From: Antedon mediterranea
Lineage: Eukaryota; Echinodermata; Crinoidea; Comatulida; Antedonidae
Assembly (NCBI RefSeq): GCF_964355755.1
Contig: NC_092676.1
Span: forward strand, 20,318,288-20,382,287
Direction of reading: 5' to 3'
Length of the DNA: 64,000 nucleotides
The notes under the pieces: model-generated
What the model was told of the DNA's origin: nothing
Databases searched by the model: none
The model's input: the letters and a program-made list of their open reading frames with translations, nothing else
Translations under genes and position numbers: made by a program
Shown: piece after piece, positions 42,388 to 53,344 of the stretch
How positions within the stretch are numbered: the first letter of the stretch is position 1
Layout of the letters: every line of letters starts with the position of its first letter

Positions 42388-45300
42388 GTGTTGTTACAAA
42401 AAGGTAACGATTTGACTCTACCAAAAGCAGTCAACATAGCAAACTCATTTGAGCTAGTACAGAAGCAGTCGGAGACTATGGCAACGGGCAGTACTAGTAG
42501 AACAAGTAATGTAAATGCAGTTCATCATCGTACAAATCATAGAGGTGCATCGAATGACAGAAGTAGTGGTAGTGGCAAGTATTATAAACATAAACAAACA
42601 CATCAGCAGCAACAGAATCCATGTTATAGGTGTGGAAGAGGCAGACACAAGCCGGAAGATTGTTGGTTTAAAGAGAAAGACTGTAACAATTGCAAGAAAA
42701 AGGGACACATTGCATCACAATGCAGAACAAGAAAGAATACGAGTACCAGTAAGCGACAACAACAACAAAATCAAGTACAAGCTGAAGAAAGCACTAGTGA
42801 AGAAAGTGATGACAGTGTAATGATGGCTTCAATGATCAGCGAGTCTAATGCTTCTAACCCAATAAAAGTTGATCTTGAACTAAATGGACAGAAATTTGAC
42901 TTTGAGGTTGATACAGGTGCTACATTCACTGTTGTACCTGAATGCGTATACACAAAATTATCAAATGTTTCTCTTTTAGAGACCAATATCTTTTTTAAAA
43001 GTTTTACAGGTGAACGGGTTAAACCCTTAGGTACATGTACTGTAAATGTGCAGTATAAAAACCAATGTAAGAAACTAGATATGTATGTTGTAAAAGAAAC
43101 CAATCAATTGTTATTTGGCAGAGATTGGCTGCAACACATTCAACTAAATTGGTCGGAACTAATACATAGCCCACACTATGTTAACATTGTAAATGTCGAT
43201 GCTCAGATAAACAAAATACTAAATGAACACAAAAGTTTGTTTAATGGCAAATTAGGTCAACTTAAGCATACTAAAGCCCATATTGAAATGAGAGAGGGGG
43301 CTACACCTATTATCAGTAAATGTCATCGTGTACCCTATGCTTTAAAAGAACCAGTTAACAACGAAATTGACCGATTAGTCGAACAGGGAATATTAACACC
43401 TGTTAAGCATACAGAATGGGCTAGTTCAATAGTGACCATAAAGAAAGGAGAGGGTATCCGAATTTGTGGTAATTATAAAACGACTATTAATCAAAATTTG
43501 AAACCAGTGGCCCCGCCCAATATTAATGTAGACGATATCTTATCAAAACTGGCAGGGGGACAGAAATATTCAACGTTAGATTTAACACAGGCATATAATC
43601 AGATGGAGCTTACTGAACCATCAAAGGGTCTGTTAACGTTAATAACTGAGAAAGGTTTCTACCAAGTAAATCGACTTGTTTACGGTGTGGCTTCTGCCCC
43701 ATCTATTTGGCAAAATGCGATGCTTAAAATTATTATTGGCCTAGAACAAGTCATGGTTTATTTGGATGATATAATAATAACAGGAAAAGATGATGCTGAA
43801 CATCTTAAGAATTTGGAAAAAGTTTTGATTCGATTGGAAGAGGAAGGTGTAAAACTAAAACGTGATAAATGTCATTTCATGAAAGAATCTGTTACATATT
43901 TGGGTCATGTAATTGATAAAGATGGGGTGCATAAAAGTCCCATTAAAGTTGATCAAATTATGCAAATTCCACTTCCACAAGATGTTGGACAAATGAGATC
44001 ATATTTGGGCATGATAAATTATTATCAATCATTCATTCCAAATTTAGCTACCTTATTGAGACCATTATATGCAATGATATGTAAAGGTAAATCATTTGTG
44101 TGGACTGAAGAAGCGCGAACAGCTTTTGATAATTCAAAGCAAGCACTGGCTAACTCAGGTTTTTTGGTACATTTTGACTCAAGTTTACCAGTCAAAATTG
44201 CGACGGATGCTTCACCGTATGGGGTGAGTGCTATACTTAGCCATATGATCGATGAGCAAGAGCGTCCAGTCAAAATTGCTTCACGCGCATTAACTAAAGC
44301 GGAACAAAATTATCCTCAGATAGAACGAGAAGCGTTGGGAATTATTTTTGCGCTAAAGAAGTATTATCCATATATTTATGGAAGAAAATTTACACTGATA
44401 ACGGATAATAAACCTTTGGTTACCATATTTGGGCCTAAAAAGGGTCTACCAGTGTTAGCTGCGGAGAGAATGCAACGTTGGGCATTATTTGTAGCCGGGT
44501 TCAACTATGATATTGAATTCAGATGTAGTAAGGCAAATGCTAACGTAGATTGTTTCTCCAGGTTACTAATTGATAAAGCGGAAAACATAAACATAGATGT
44601 AAATGTTAACTTTATGGACATGATAAATGCATTGCCTATAACAGCTGACGAAATTAGTAAAATGACTAGTAGAGATAAACATCTAAGTAAAGTGAAACGC
44701 CTAATAATGAATGGTTGGGTGTCAAATGATGATAAAACCATAGAACCATATTATTTAAGACGTAATGAATTATCGATAGAAAAAGGTTGTATTTTGTGGG
44801 GAGAGAGAGTAGTACTCCCTCCAAGGCTCCGTAGCAGGGTCATGGATGATCTACATTGTGGTCACCTGGGAGTTGTTAAAATGAAGAGCATTGCTCGCTC
44901 TTATATTTGGTTTCCGAATATTGATTCTGAAATTGAACAGTTGGCTAAGGCATGCGATCCTTGCCAACGTATTCAAAATAGACCAGCCACAGTGCCGATG
45001 CATCCCTGGGTACCTGCTAGGGAACGTTGGGAAAGAATTCATATTGATTTCGCCGGTCCATTTCAAGGAAAAATGTTCCTTATTGTAGTTGATGCATTTA
45101 GTAAATGGCCAGAAGTAAAAATAATGAATTCGACCACATCCACGAACACAATTGAAGCACTTCGACAAATGTTTAGTCAATGGGGTCTTCCACAAATAGT
45201 AGTTTCGGATAATGGAAGTCAGTTTACGGCTTCAGAATTTAAGGATTTTATGAGAGCAAATGGCATAATTCATAAGTATTCATGTCCAGGTCATCCGGCT

Positions 45301-45948
45301 ACTAATGGTCAGGCCGAGAGATTTGTTCAAACAATGAAACAAGGTTTGAAAGCCGCAATTGATGATAAATGTTCAATTCAAACAAGGTTAAGTAAATTTC
45401 TGTTAGCGTACAGAAACGCTGAACACAGTGTAACTAAACAATCACCTGCTCAATTGTTTGTAAAGAGACAGCTGAGAACAAGATTAGATTTACTTAGACC
45501 TAATGTTAATATAACAGTTAGAGATCACTTACATAAAGAGATGGAAAAATCTAATAAGAAAATGAGAAGTTTTGTTGTGAATGATCAAGTATATGTAAGA
45601 GATTTTAGGAAGGAAGGGAGTCACAAAATTAAATGGGCTCCAGGAACCATAGTTGAAAAAAAAGGTCCATTAAAATATATTGTTAAAGTGGGATCATACA
45701 CATGGAAAAGGCATACAAATCAAATCAGATCTAGAATGGCTGATGTTTCAGAAACCGAGACCGGTAATCTGGAGGATTTGTTAGACCAATTGCTTGATAA
45801 TGATAATTTAGAAAGTAATGTAATAAATGACAAAGTTACGGTAGTACCGGAAACACCCACTAGGACCCCAGCTCCAGTGCGAAGGTCAAATAGAGTTAGA
45901 AAAGAAAGAATGAGATTAATTGAAGAATGTTATCTAGGAAACGGGTAG
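42388..45948 (+). CDS. Gypsy gag C-terminus and Pol polyprotein
   Basis: 1186 codons open; the frame begins without ATG. Domains: two CCHC knuckles at about residues 79-92 (CYRCGRGRHKPEDC) and 99-112; an aspartic protease with DTGA at about 175; reverse transcriptase with YLDDI at about 458; RNase H with TDASPYG and the later REALGIIFALKKY and TDNKPL motifs; integrase zinc-binding H...H...C..C starting near residue 823; catalytic D in IHIDFAGPF, D in VSDNGSQF and E in NGQAERF. All catalytic residues I can check are present. No chromodomain is evident, and the end is RMRLIEECYLGNG. Confidence 0.92.
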   Translation: MLLQKGNDLTLPKAVNIANSFELVQKQSETMATGSTSRTSNVNAVHHRTNHRGASNDRSSGSGKYYKHKQTHQQQQNPCYRCGRGRHKPEDCWFKEKDCNNCKKKGHIASQCRTRKNTSTSKRQQQQNQVQAEESTSEESDDSVMMASMISESNASNPIKVDLELNGQKFDFEVDTGATFTVVPECVYTKLSNVSLLETNIFFKSFTGERVKPLGTCTVNVQYKNQCKKLDMYVVKETNQLLFGRDWLQHIQLNWSELIHSPHYVNIVNVDAQINKILNEHKSLFNGKLGQLKHTKAHIEMREGATPIISKCHRVPYALKEPVNNEIDRLVEQGILTPVKHTEWASSIVTIKKGEGIRICGNYKTTINQNLKPVAPPNINVDDILSKLAGGQKYSTLDLTQAYNQMELTEPSKGLLTLITEKGFYQVNRLVYGVASAPSIWQNAMLKIIIGLEQVMVYLDDIIITGKDDAEHLKNLEKVLIRLEEEGVKLKRDKCHFMKESVTYLGHVIDKDGVHKSPIKVDQIMQIPLPQDVGQMRSYLGMINYYQSFIPNLATLLRPLYAMICKGKSFVWTEEARTAFDNSKQALANSGFLVHFDSSLPVKIATDASPYGVSAILSHMIDEQERPVKIASRALTKAEQNYPQIEREALGIIFALKKYYPYIYGRKFTLITDNKPLVTIFGPKKGLPVLAAERMQRWALFVAGFNYDIEFRCSKANANVDCFSRLLIDKAENINIDVNVNFMDMINALPITADEISKMTSRDKHLSKVKRLIMNGWVSNDDKTIEPYYLRRNELSIEKGCILWGERVVLPPRLRSRVMDDLHCGHLGVVKMKSIARSYIWFPNIDSEIEQLAKACDPCQRIQNRPATVPMHPWVPARERWERIHIDFAGPFQGKMFLIVVDAFSKWPEVKIMNSTTSTNTIEALRQMFSQWGLPQIVVSDNGSQFTASEFKDFMRANGIIHKYSCPGHPATNGQAERFVQTMKQGLKAAIDDKCSIQTRLSKFLLAYRNAEHSVTKQSPAQLFVKRQLRTRLDLLRPNVNITVRDHLHKEMEKSNKKMRSFVVNDQVYVRDFRKEGSHKIKWAPGTIVEKKGPLKYIVKVGSYTWKRHTNQIRSRMADVSETETGNLEDLLDQLLDNDNLESNVINDKVTVVPETPTRTPAPVRRSNRVRKERMRLIEECYLGNG

Positions 45949-46147
45949 AAGAAGTAATTAAGAAAGAAACAGTCAAAGTATAAGATAGGAGAATTAACAG
46001 AATGATGTTTTATGGAATGATGAAAAGATTGTTTAAAACATTCTGGAAATGTTTTTGTTAAAATGTTTTTGTTGAAATAGTTGATTTACTTAAAACATAA
46101 CTTGTGCAAATTTATTCAGAAGATAACTTTTAATTAACAAGGGAGAA

Positions 46148-46292
46148 TGACAAGTATTTACACTTGATTATAATATTGTAATGACATATGACCTTTGACA
46201 CGGAACTGAATAAACGACCTCTTTGGTCACGAACCTGATCGAGCGTGTATGACTATGAATTATATGATATTCTAAAGTCTCAAAACATGTCA
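46148..46292 (+). repeat. 3' LTR of Ty3/gypsy element (145 bp)
   Basis: Differs from the 5' LTR at two positions (attagaata/attataata and tgagcttt/tgaccttt). Followed by aaaat (46293-46297). Confidence 0.9.
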
Positions 46293-47386
46293 AAAATTAT
46301 GGAATTTGGCAGAAAATAATTTATGTGACAATTGTATAAATCAGATAGAAAGTGAACAGCACATGCTGTTTGAATGCAATGCCATTCAATGGACATGGCA
46401 CAAATTTAAAGGTGTGCTGGCTAATTGCTTTCCAGCTGAAGATAATATTACATGGTTTAAAATTGTTACAGGAACAAAAAACAATATTGTAAATGAATTG
46501 ATTTCTATGTTTTTATTCTGTATATACAAGGTACACATAATATCCAATGGTGGAAGAAAAGATAAAGATGATAAAAAAAAGATCTGGATTCTTTTCACTG
46601 CTGAAGTTAAAAATCTAATAGAAAATGAACATATGTGTAACTTCATTAAGGCACAACGTAAATGGGGTGCAAAAAAGGAAACTCTGTTACAATTGATAGC
46701 ATGAATATAATCTGTATGAAGTGTTTTTTTTTCATGTTTTCTAAAATGCAATATGTTTTGTTTATTTCCCAATTACAAATTGTATACAGAAGTAGAAGTA
46801 GTATTATAATAAGAAGTCATCGGGTATGAAGCGTCTCACATACACACAGAGCCAAAATGGCATCTTGGACTTGCACGGTGTATGGACTCTAACCTTACGG
46901 TTTTCATTTAAATATTTCATTCCACTCTATCATCCTTATCTAGTTTTCAAACTTTTGCATTCCTCTTTTTTCATCTCATCCCTTTTGTCTTGGTGAAAAG
47001 GGAGGATATTTTATATTCCTCCTCTGAGTTTATAGCCTCTCTACCAGAACATGAACAAGATTTTATAAGTACGTTTTTAATGACAGTTCATAGACTTTTA
47101 TTACCATCTTTTATCTTTATATTTTAATTAACATCTTTTTAAAATTGTAAATGAAAGCATGGTTATTATATTGAAATCAATCATCTTTTTATGTAAATAT
47201 GCCTACTTTTTAACTACCGGTACTTGTTAACTTGTAACAATCTTAGTAATATACAACAGAAATAGAAATATTCATACAAATAATTAATTGCTACAATGTA
47301 CCTTTATTTTATATATAATATATATACATATAAATCTGAGAATTATAATAAAAGTGGGAAGACCCCACACAAGACAAAAAAAAAAA

Positions 47387-48060
47387 AAGTAATAGTTTAG
47401 TTAACATTGTATTTTAATATTATTGCAAATTCGCTTTTTGTAAGACTATTTTTAAATAGTTTTAAAAAAAGAATATTAGCCGAAAACCCAACTATTAGGA
47501 TAAGCACTTCCAGGGAATAACTTAGTGGACTAAACAAATACAGGGAACACTTAAATATTTAAAAAAAAAGTTAATATGTGCACAAAGAAAGTGTTAGTTA
47601 GATATTACCAAACTGATATATATTTGCTATATTTTGTTATATTTACAAACTATTATAATTTCATAAGATTGAAAACGTATTGAAACTGTGTGTTAGTTTC
47701 GGTTGCTAACAGCTACCATAGTCCAGTCAATTTACAGTTTCAACTCCCAAAAGTAGACAAAATTGCAACAAAAGATTTTTTTTACTCAACTTAAAGTTAA
47801 TTTTACGATAAAAAACATACAAAAAGTCTACCAAAATCGGACAACTGGAAAGGTGATAAAAAGACAATAAATCATAGCACTATTTCATTAAAATATGTTC
47901 GTATTCGGCGTAGTAATATTGTTAGAAATTGTACCATGAAAAAAATCCCCATTTATTTTTATAACTTTTTGTGTTGATCCATTCTTTGATGTCATCAATC
48001 CATTTCCTACGAGATCTGCCCCTTCCTCTTTTACCTTCTATTATTATTATATTCTAATGT
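47387..48060 (-). repeat. Remnant of a receptor unit without its gene (ghost unit)
   Basis: Starts with the right copy of the 89-bp target duplication (47387-47475) and continues as the typical receptor 3' flank to gctaacagctacc (47719). An insertion of about 213 bp follows (47720-47932), bounded by tacc on both sides and related to 21125-21260 (aattgcaac, taccaaaatcggaca). Flank sequence then resumes (atgaaaaaaatccccattta) and joins the RTE-like LINE fragment at about 47956 through tttttata microhomology. The receptor coding region that should lie between is absent. Confidence 0.65.
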
Positions 48061-48795
48061 AACCAAAACAATTCTGGCTGCAGCAATCATGAAGTGACTG
48101 ATTGTAGTGGAATCCAAAATAATCAAGCACAAACAAAATAGTTTAGTTAACATTGTATTTTAATATTAATGCAAATTCGATTTTTGTAAGACTATTTTTA
48201 AATAGTTTAAAAAAAACAATATTAGCCGAAAACCCAACTATTAGGATACACACTTCCAGGTAATAACTTAGTGGACTAAACAAATATAGGGCACACTTAA
48301 ATATTTAAAAAAAAAGTTAATATATGCACATAGAAAGTGTTTAGTTATATATTACCAAACTGATATATATTTGCTATATTTGTTATATATACAAACTATT
48401 ATAATTTCATAAGATTGAAAACGTATTGAAACTGTGTGTTAGTTTCGGTTGCTAACAGCTATCATGAAAAAAATTTCCATTTTATTTATTTTTTTACTTT
48501 GCTTACTAATACTTTGTAGGCTACAGTGCTAAACATTTCCTCAAACTCTGTATATTTATAGTTTGAATATATTTTTGTTTCTTTAATCTGTGCTTATGGC
48601 CTGATGCTAATCAGGCATCATCATAAAAAAAAGTCTTTTATGATATGAATCTACATGTAAATGATATGCTATATAAAATTATTGATTTTTTTTGGTTAAA
48701 ATATTTTCCAAACAATGCAACACTGTGATGTGTCCTCTCTATGAAACAATGTTCTTTTTTTACTGTGAGTTTCTGAAAAAAGTTATTGTTTCTGA

Positions 48796-50094
48796 TTATT
48801 TCTCCAATGTAAAATAATGATGTAGTACTTTAGCATCTTTTTTGCTAACTTCTTCTTCTCTGCTGTTATTGTCTTCATCTGTGTTCTGATCTCTATTGTA
48901 GATGTAGTTAGTCTCAGCACTTGTTGCTGTATCTTGAATTGTGTGGTACACTCCATCAGCATGTACTGTAGGTGGAACGTTGGTAGTACTGGCGGAATTC
49001 AAAGTGGTGCTGTTTCTCTGATTACTTCGAGCAGATTGTGGAGGATTGCCACATTTTCTTTTGAGTAGGTAGATGAGAATGAACACCACTATTAAAAGAA
49101 TCATTGTCGCTGATGCCAGGATTATTGTTAGTTTGTTTGCACTCTCCTGAGCAGTTGCATTAGTTGGCGAACTTTGGCATTGATTAGTTGCATTAGTTGG
49201 CATTTCTTCTAGTTGGTCTTTCACTGTAAATTCTATCTCATCAGAGCTGCTTTGAACAGTAGTTGTCACCAGACACTTTATAACATAATCACCAGCTGTT
49301 AAATTGTTGAAACATCTTTCATTTTCATCATTACCATGATAACTATTCAAGCCGTTTAATACCCAAGTATAATGTTTCTCACCAGATCCTTCTATCGCCT
49401 CACACTTAAAGCAATGTTCATAAATTTTCTTTATTTTCACTGTTATTTGAGAGCGAACTGTTAAAAGTAATGTATAGCACTGGTTTTCACTTGCTACAGA
49501 CTTAGCAATTTTGGTAACACAGTAAAAGAATATACCATCTCCCTGTTCATACCCTTTAAATGTCTGATTAAAAGGCAATGTCCTTGTGTTCCTATATAAA
49601 TTATACGACTTTATAATGTTGTTTTTCCCTTGGATCCATCCAATTGTCATTTGATATTTAATATTATTTTTTCTTATTAGTTTCACCTTACATTTGATTG
49701 TTATCGGTTCACCTTCTATGATGTACTCTATTAAGTCTTCACAGGCAATTCTCCAGTTAGTATCTTGCGTATCCTTTCTTTTGACACGGGAAGGAATCAG
49801 AAAGTATTGATTATCATCATCTTGGCAGGTATAAATTCCAGCATTTTGTTGTACATTGAAAGAGATGAACAGTTCACATGTTACTTTTAACTTTGGAGAA
49901 TTTTGTTTTAAAACATTGTTGCCAACACTATATGTACTAGACACATTATACTCTTTACTTTACTGTATGATCTTCACAGGTTGCATCCCATTTTCGTTGA
50001 AATAATACTGTGAATCAAACTCAACATCCTGTTCTTCTGCTGTAACATCTCTGATAAACAGCAAACTGATAAACACTATTAGACACAACATCAT
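48796..50094 (-). pseudogene. Ig-domain receptor D with a single in-frame stop
   Basis: 432 sense positions if the stop is ignored. The start is the conserved MMLCL ATG at 50094; the frame also extends upstream to 50175 but other copies start here. Codon 45 (49962-49960) is TAA where paralogs have TCA; the preceding codon also differs. The rest is open: a shorter first Ig segment (VTCELFISF...GIYTC), IKCKVKLI...IGWIQG...FFYC, CFKCEAI...YTWVLNG...VIKC, TM helix, KRKCG and a tail with DGVYHTIQ and NYIYN. It could be a young pseudogene, a segregating null allele or an assembly error; a downstream ATG at 49944 would lack the signal peptide. Confidence 0.8.
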
Positions 50095-50539
50095 TTTTGT
50101 TAAGTTTAATAAATTGGATTCAACTTCTTGGTTGTTTGATAACTTGGTCTGAGTGAACAGATTCCTGTATTTCAACTGTATGTATTTCTGCTGTGGTTAA
50201 ACCAAACAAAATATTTTGCAATAAGGAAATAAAAACCTAAAATGTCTGTTTTTAGGTGCCATCTCGTGTAGTTATTTATATTAAAAATAAACTTTACTTT
50301 CTATTCCCAAAGTAAACATAATATACTTTTGTTTATGACTCGTTCTGTAACTTTTAACTTTTCAGTTTAAAATACTAAAATACACATCCAAGCTTGAAAA
50401 ATATATGCCTTCGTAATTGCACTCAGTATTGTGAGCCTATAATTATGTCTGGAAACAAATTTTTCCATTAAACAATTATAAGCAAAGTATTAAATAATAC
50501 TTATAATTTATCATAATGTCTATCTATATTTTGTTTCAT

Positions 50540-50700
50540 CTTCACGTTGAAGGTTGGAGGTCATGCTTCGCCAGCCGTTTCTATACAATGCTTGCTTTTT
50601 TATAACTTTTTGTGTTAATCCATTCTTTGATGTCATCAATCCATTTCTTACGAGATCTGCCCCTTCCTCTTTTACCTTCTATTATTATTATTATATTCTA
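50540..50700 (-). mobile_element. RTE-like LINE 3' fragment (unit copy d)
   Basis: Same fragment as at 36150: gaaggttggaggtca, ccagccgtttctatacaatg, ctttgatgtcatcaatccat. It lies between receptor D upstream flank and receptor E 3' flank. Confidence 0.6.
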
Positions 50701-51454
50701 ATGTAACCAAAAAAATTCTTGCTGCAGCAATCATGAAGTAACTGATTGTAGTGGAATCCAAAATAATCACGCACAAACAAAATAGTTTAGTTAACATTGT
50801 ATTTTAATATTAATGCAAATTCGCTTTTGTAAGACTATTTTTAAATAGTTTAAAAAAAAGAATATTAGCCGAAAACCCAACTATTAGGATTAGCACTTCC
50901 AGGGAATAACTTAGTGGACTAAACAAATACAGGAAACACTTAAATATTTAAAAAAAAAGTTAATATATGCACAAATAAAGTGTTAGTTAGATATTACCAA
51001 ACTGATATATATTTGCTATATTTTGTTATATTTACAACTATTATAATTTCATAAGATTGAAAACGTATTGAAACTGTACTGTGTGTTAGTTTCGGTTGCT
51101 AACAGCTACCATGAAAAAAATTCCCATTTTATTTATTTTTAAGTTTAAATCTTTACTTTGCTTACTAATACTTTGTACAGTTCTAAACATTTTCTCAAAC
51201 TCTGTATATTTATAGTTTAAACAGATTTTTGTTTCTTTAATCTGTGCTTTGGCCTGATGCTAAAATTCTGATCAGGCATCATCATAAAAAAGTCTTTTAT
51301 GATATGAATCTACATGTAAATGATAGGCTATATAAAATTATTGATTTTTTTTGGTTAAAATATTTTCCAAACAATGCAACACTGTGATGTGTCCTCTCTA
51401 TGAAACAATGTTCTTTTTTTACTGTGAGTTTCTGAAAAAAGTTATTGTTCCTGA

Positions 51455-52723
51455 TTATTTCTCCAATGTAAAATAATAATGTGGTACTTTAGCATCTTTT
51501 TTGCTAACTTCTTCTCTGTGATTGTCTTCATCTGTGTTCTGATCTCTATTGTAGATGTAGTTAGTCTCAGCACTTGTTGCTGTATCTTTAATTGTGTGGT
51601 ACACTCCATCAGCATGTACTGTAGGTGGAACGTTAGTAGTACTGGCGGAATTCAAAGTGGTGTTGTTTCTCTGATTACTTCCAGCAGATTGTGGAGGATT
51701 GCCAGATTTTCTCTTGAGTAGGTAGATGAGAATGAACACCACTATTAAAAGAATCATTGTCGCTGATGCCAGGATTATTGTTAGTTTGTTTGCACTCTCC
51801 TGAGCAGTTGCATTAGTTGGCATACTTTGGCATTGATTAGTTGCATTAGTTGGCATTCTGTCTTTCACTGTAAATTTTATCTCATCAGAGCTGCTTTGAG
51901 CAGTAGTTGTCACCAGACACTTTACAACGTAATCACCAGCTGTTAAGTTAGTGAAGCATCTTTCATTGCCATGATAATTATTTAAGTTTTGTCCATTTAA
52001 CATCTAAGTATAATGTTCTTCACCAGATCCTTCTGTAGCCTCACACTTAAAGCAATGTCCATGCATTGTCTTTATTTTCACTCTTAATTGACTAGGGTAA
52101 ACTTTTAAAAGTAATATATAGCACCGATGGTTTTTATTTTTAAATTTGGTAACACAGTAAAAGAATATACCATCTCCCCGTTCATAACCTTTAAATGTCT
52201 GATTAAAAGGAAATGTCTTTGTGTTCTTATATAAATGATATGACTTTGTAATGTTATTTTTCCCTTGGATCCATCCAATTGTCATTTTATAATTGTTGTT
52301 TGGTCTTGTTATCTGTTTCACCTTACATTTGATTGTTAGTTCTTCACCTTCTATGATGTACTCTATTAAGTCTTCACAGGCAATTCTCCAATTAGGATCT
52401 TGCGTATCCTTTCTTGTGACACGGGAAGGAATCAGAAAGTACTGCTTATCATCATCTTGGCAGGTGTAAATTCCAGCATCTTGTACATTGAAAGAGATAA
52501 ACAGTTCACATTTAACTCTTGTCAACTTTGATGAGTATCGTTGGAAGTTACTATTGCCAATACTATATGAAACATTATACTCTTTACTTGATGGTATGAT
52601 CTTCACAGGTTGCATCCCATTTTCTTTAGAATAATACTTTGAATCAAACTCAACATCCTGTTCTTCTGCTGTAACATCTCTGATAAACAGCAAACTGATC
52701 ATCATCATTAGACACAGCATCAT
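51455..52723 (-). pseudogene. Ig-domain receptor E with a single in-frame stop
   Basis: 423 codons if the stop is ignored. Codon 240 (52006-52004) is TAG where all paralogs have the TGG of the YTW motif in the third Ig-like segment: a one-base change. Upstream and downstream parts are in the same frame and otherwise intact. Small in-frame deletions in the first Ig-like segment (LYGS missing after NVS; shorter NVQDAG) distinguish it. Stalk with QCQSMPTN, full TM helix, KRKSG and a tail with DGVYHTIK and NYIYN. If translated only to the stop it would give a secreted fragment with two Ig-like segments. Confidence 0.8.
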
Positions 52724-53159
52724 TTTTGTTTATGAATAAGTTTAATGAATTGGTCTTATTGTTTGATAACTTGGTCGAAGTAAACAGATTCCTATTTCAA
52801 CTGCATCTATTTCTGCTATGGTTAAACCAAACTAAATATTTTGCAATAAGTAGGGAAATCAAAACCTAAAATGTCTTTTTTTAGGTGCCATCACGTGTAG
52901 TTATTTATATTAAAAATAAAACTTTACTTTCTATTCCCAAAGTAAACTTAATATACTTTTGTTTATGACTGGTTCTGTAATTTTCAACTTTTGAGATTAA
53001 AATACATATCCAAGCTTTAAATATATGCCGTTGTAATTGCACTAGATATTATGACTTTATGTCAGGGAAAAATATTTCCATGAAAAAATTATAAGCAAAC
53101 TATTAAATAATCATAATTGATCATAATGTCTATCTAAATTTGATTCCATCTTTACGTTG

Positions 53160-53280
53160 AAGGTTGGAAGTCATGCTTCACTAGCCGTCTCTATCCAATG
53201 CTTGCCTCACACATTTTTTATAACTTTTGGTGTTGATCCATTTCTTCCTCTTTTACCTTCTATTGTATTATTAAATTCTA
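53160..53280 (-). mobile_element. RTE-like LINE 3' fragment (unit copy e)
   Basis: Contains gaaggttggaagtcatgctt and ctctatccaatgcttgcctc, matching 31880-31920. It marks the distal edge of the receptor array. Confidence 0.55.
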
Positions 53281-53344
53281 ACCAATCAAATATCAATGTC
53301 ACTTTTTTTTTTAAGTGACAGACTTTTTACATGATGGATCATTA

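Larger units (their letters stand above)
41796..46292 (+). mobile_element. Complete-ended Ty3/gypsy retrotransposon, 4.5 kb
   Basis: Two 145-bp LTRs with 2 differences, target duplication aaaat on both sides (41791-41795, 46293-46297), PBS, gag, a single pol frame and a purine tract aacaagggagaa directly before the 3' LTR. No env. Short LTRs and pol order protease-RT-RNase H-integrase fit the Mag-like lineage, which includes sea urchin SURL elements; lineage assignment is from memory of motifs. It sits inside the LINE. Gag is broken, so this copy is probably not self-sufficient, though the insertion looks recent. Confidence 0.9.
40300..47386 (+). mobile_element. 5'-truncated L1/Tx1-like LINE (interrupted by SINE and gypsy element)
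   Basis: The coding remnant starts within the RT domain at IAQLADDTVIF (the catalytic ADD box, 40320) and runs to 41018: FLGIHIGYNKHL, NLTFFGKITIIKTLALSKF, EGGLNMPDI. It resumes after a SINE at about 41223-41767, and after the gypsy element at about 46298-46704 with a CDNC...H...C zinc-finger-like C terminus and a stop. A 3' UTR of about 680 bp and a poly(A) of 12 or more end at 47386. The RT and post-RT layout resembles L1/Tx1-type elements. Dead by truncation and insertions. Confidence 0.8.

Noticed and set aside
42454-45195. Several open frames antisense to or offset within the gypsy pol gene
   Set aside because: Shadows of the pol frame with no recognisable domains.
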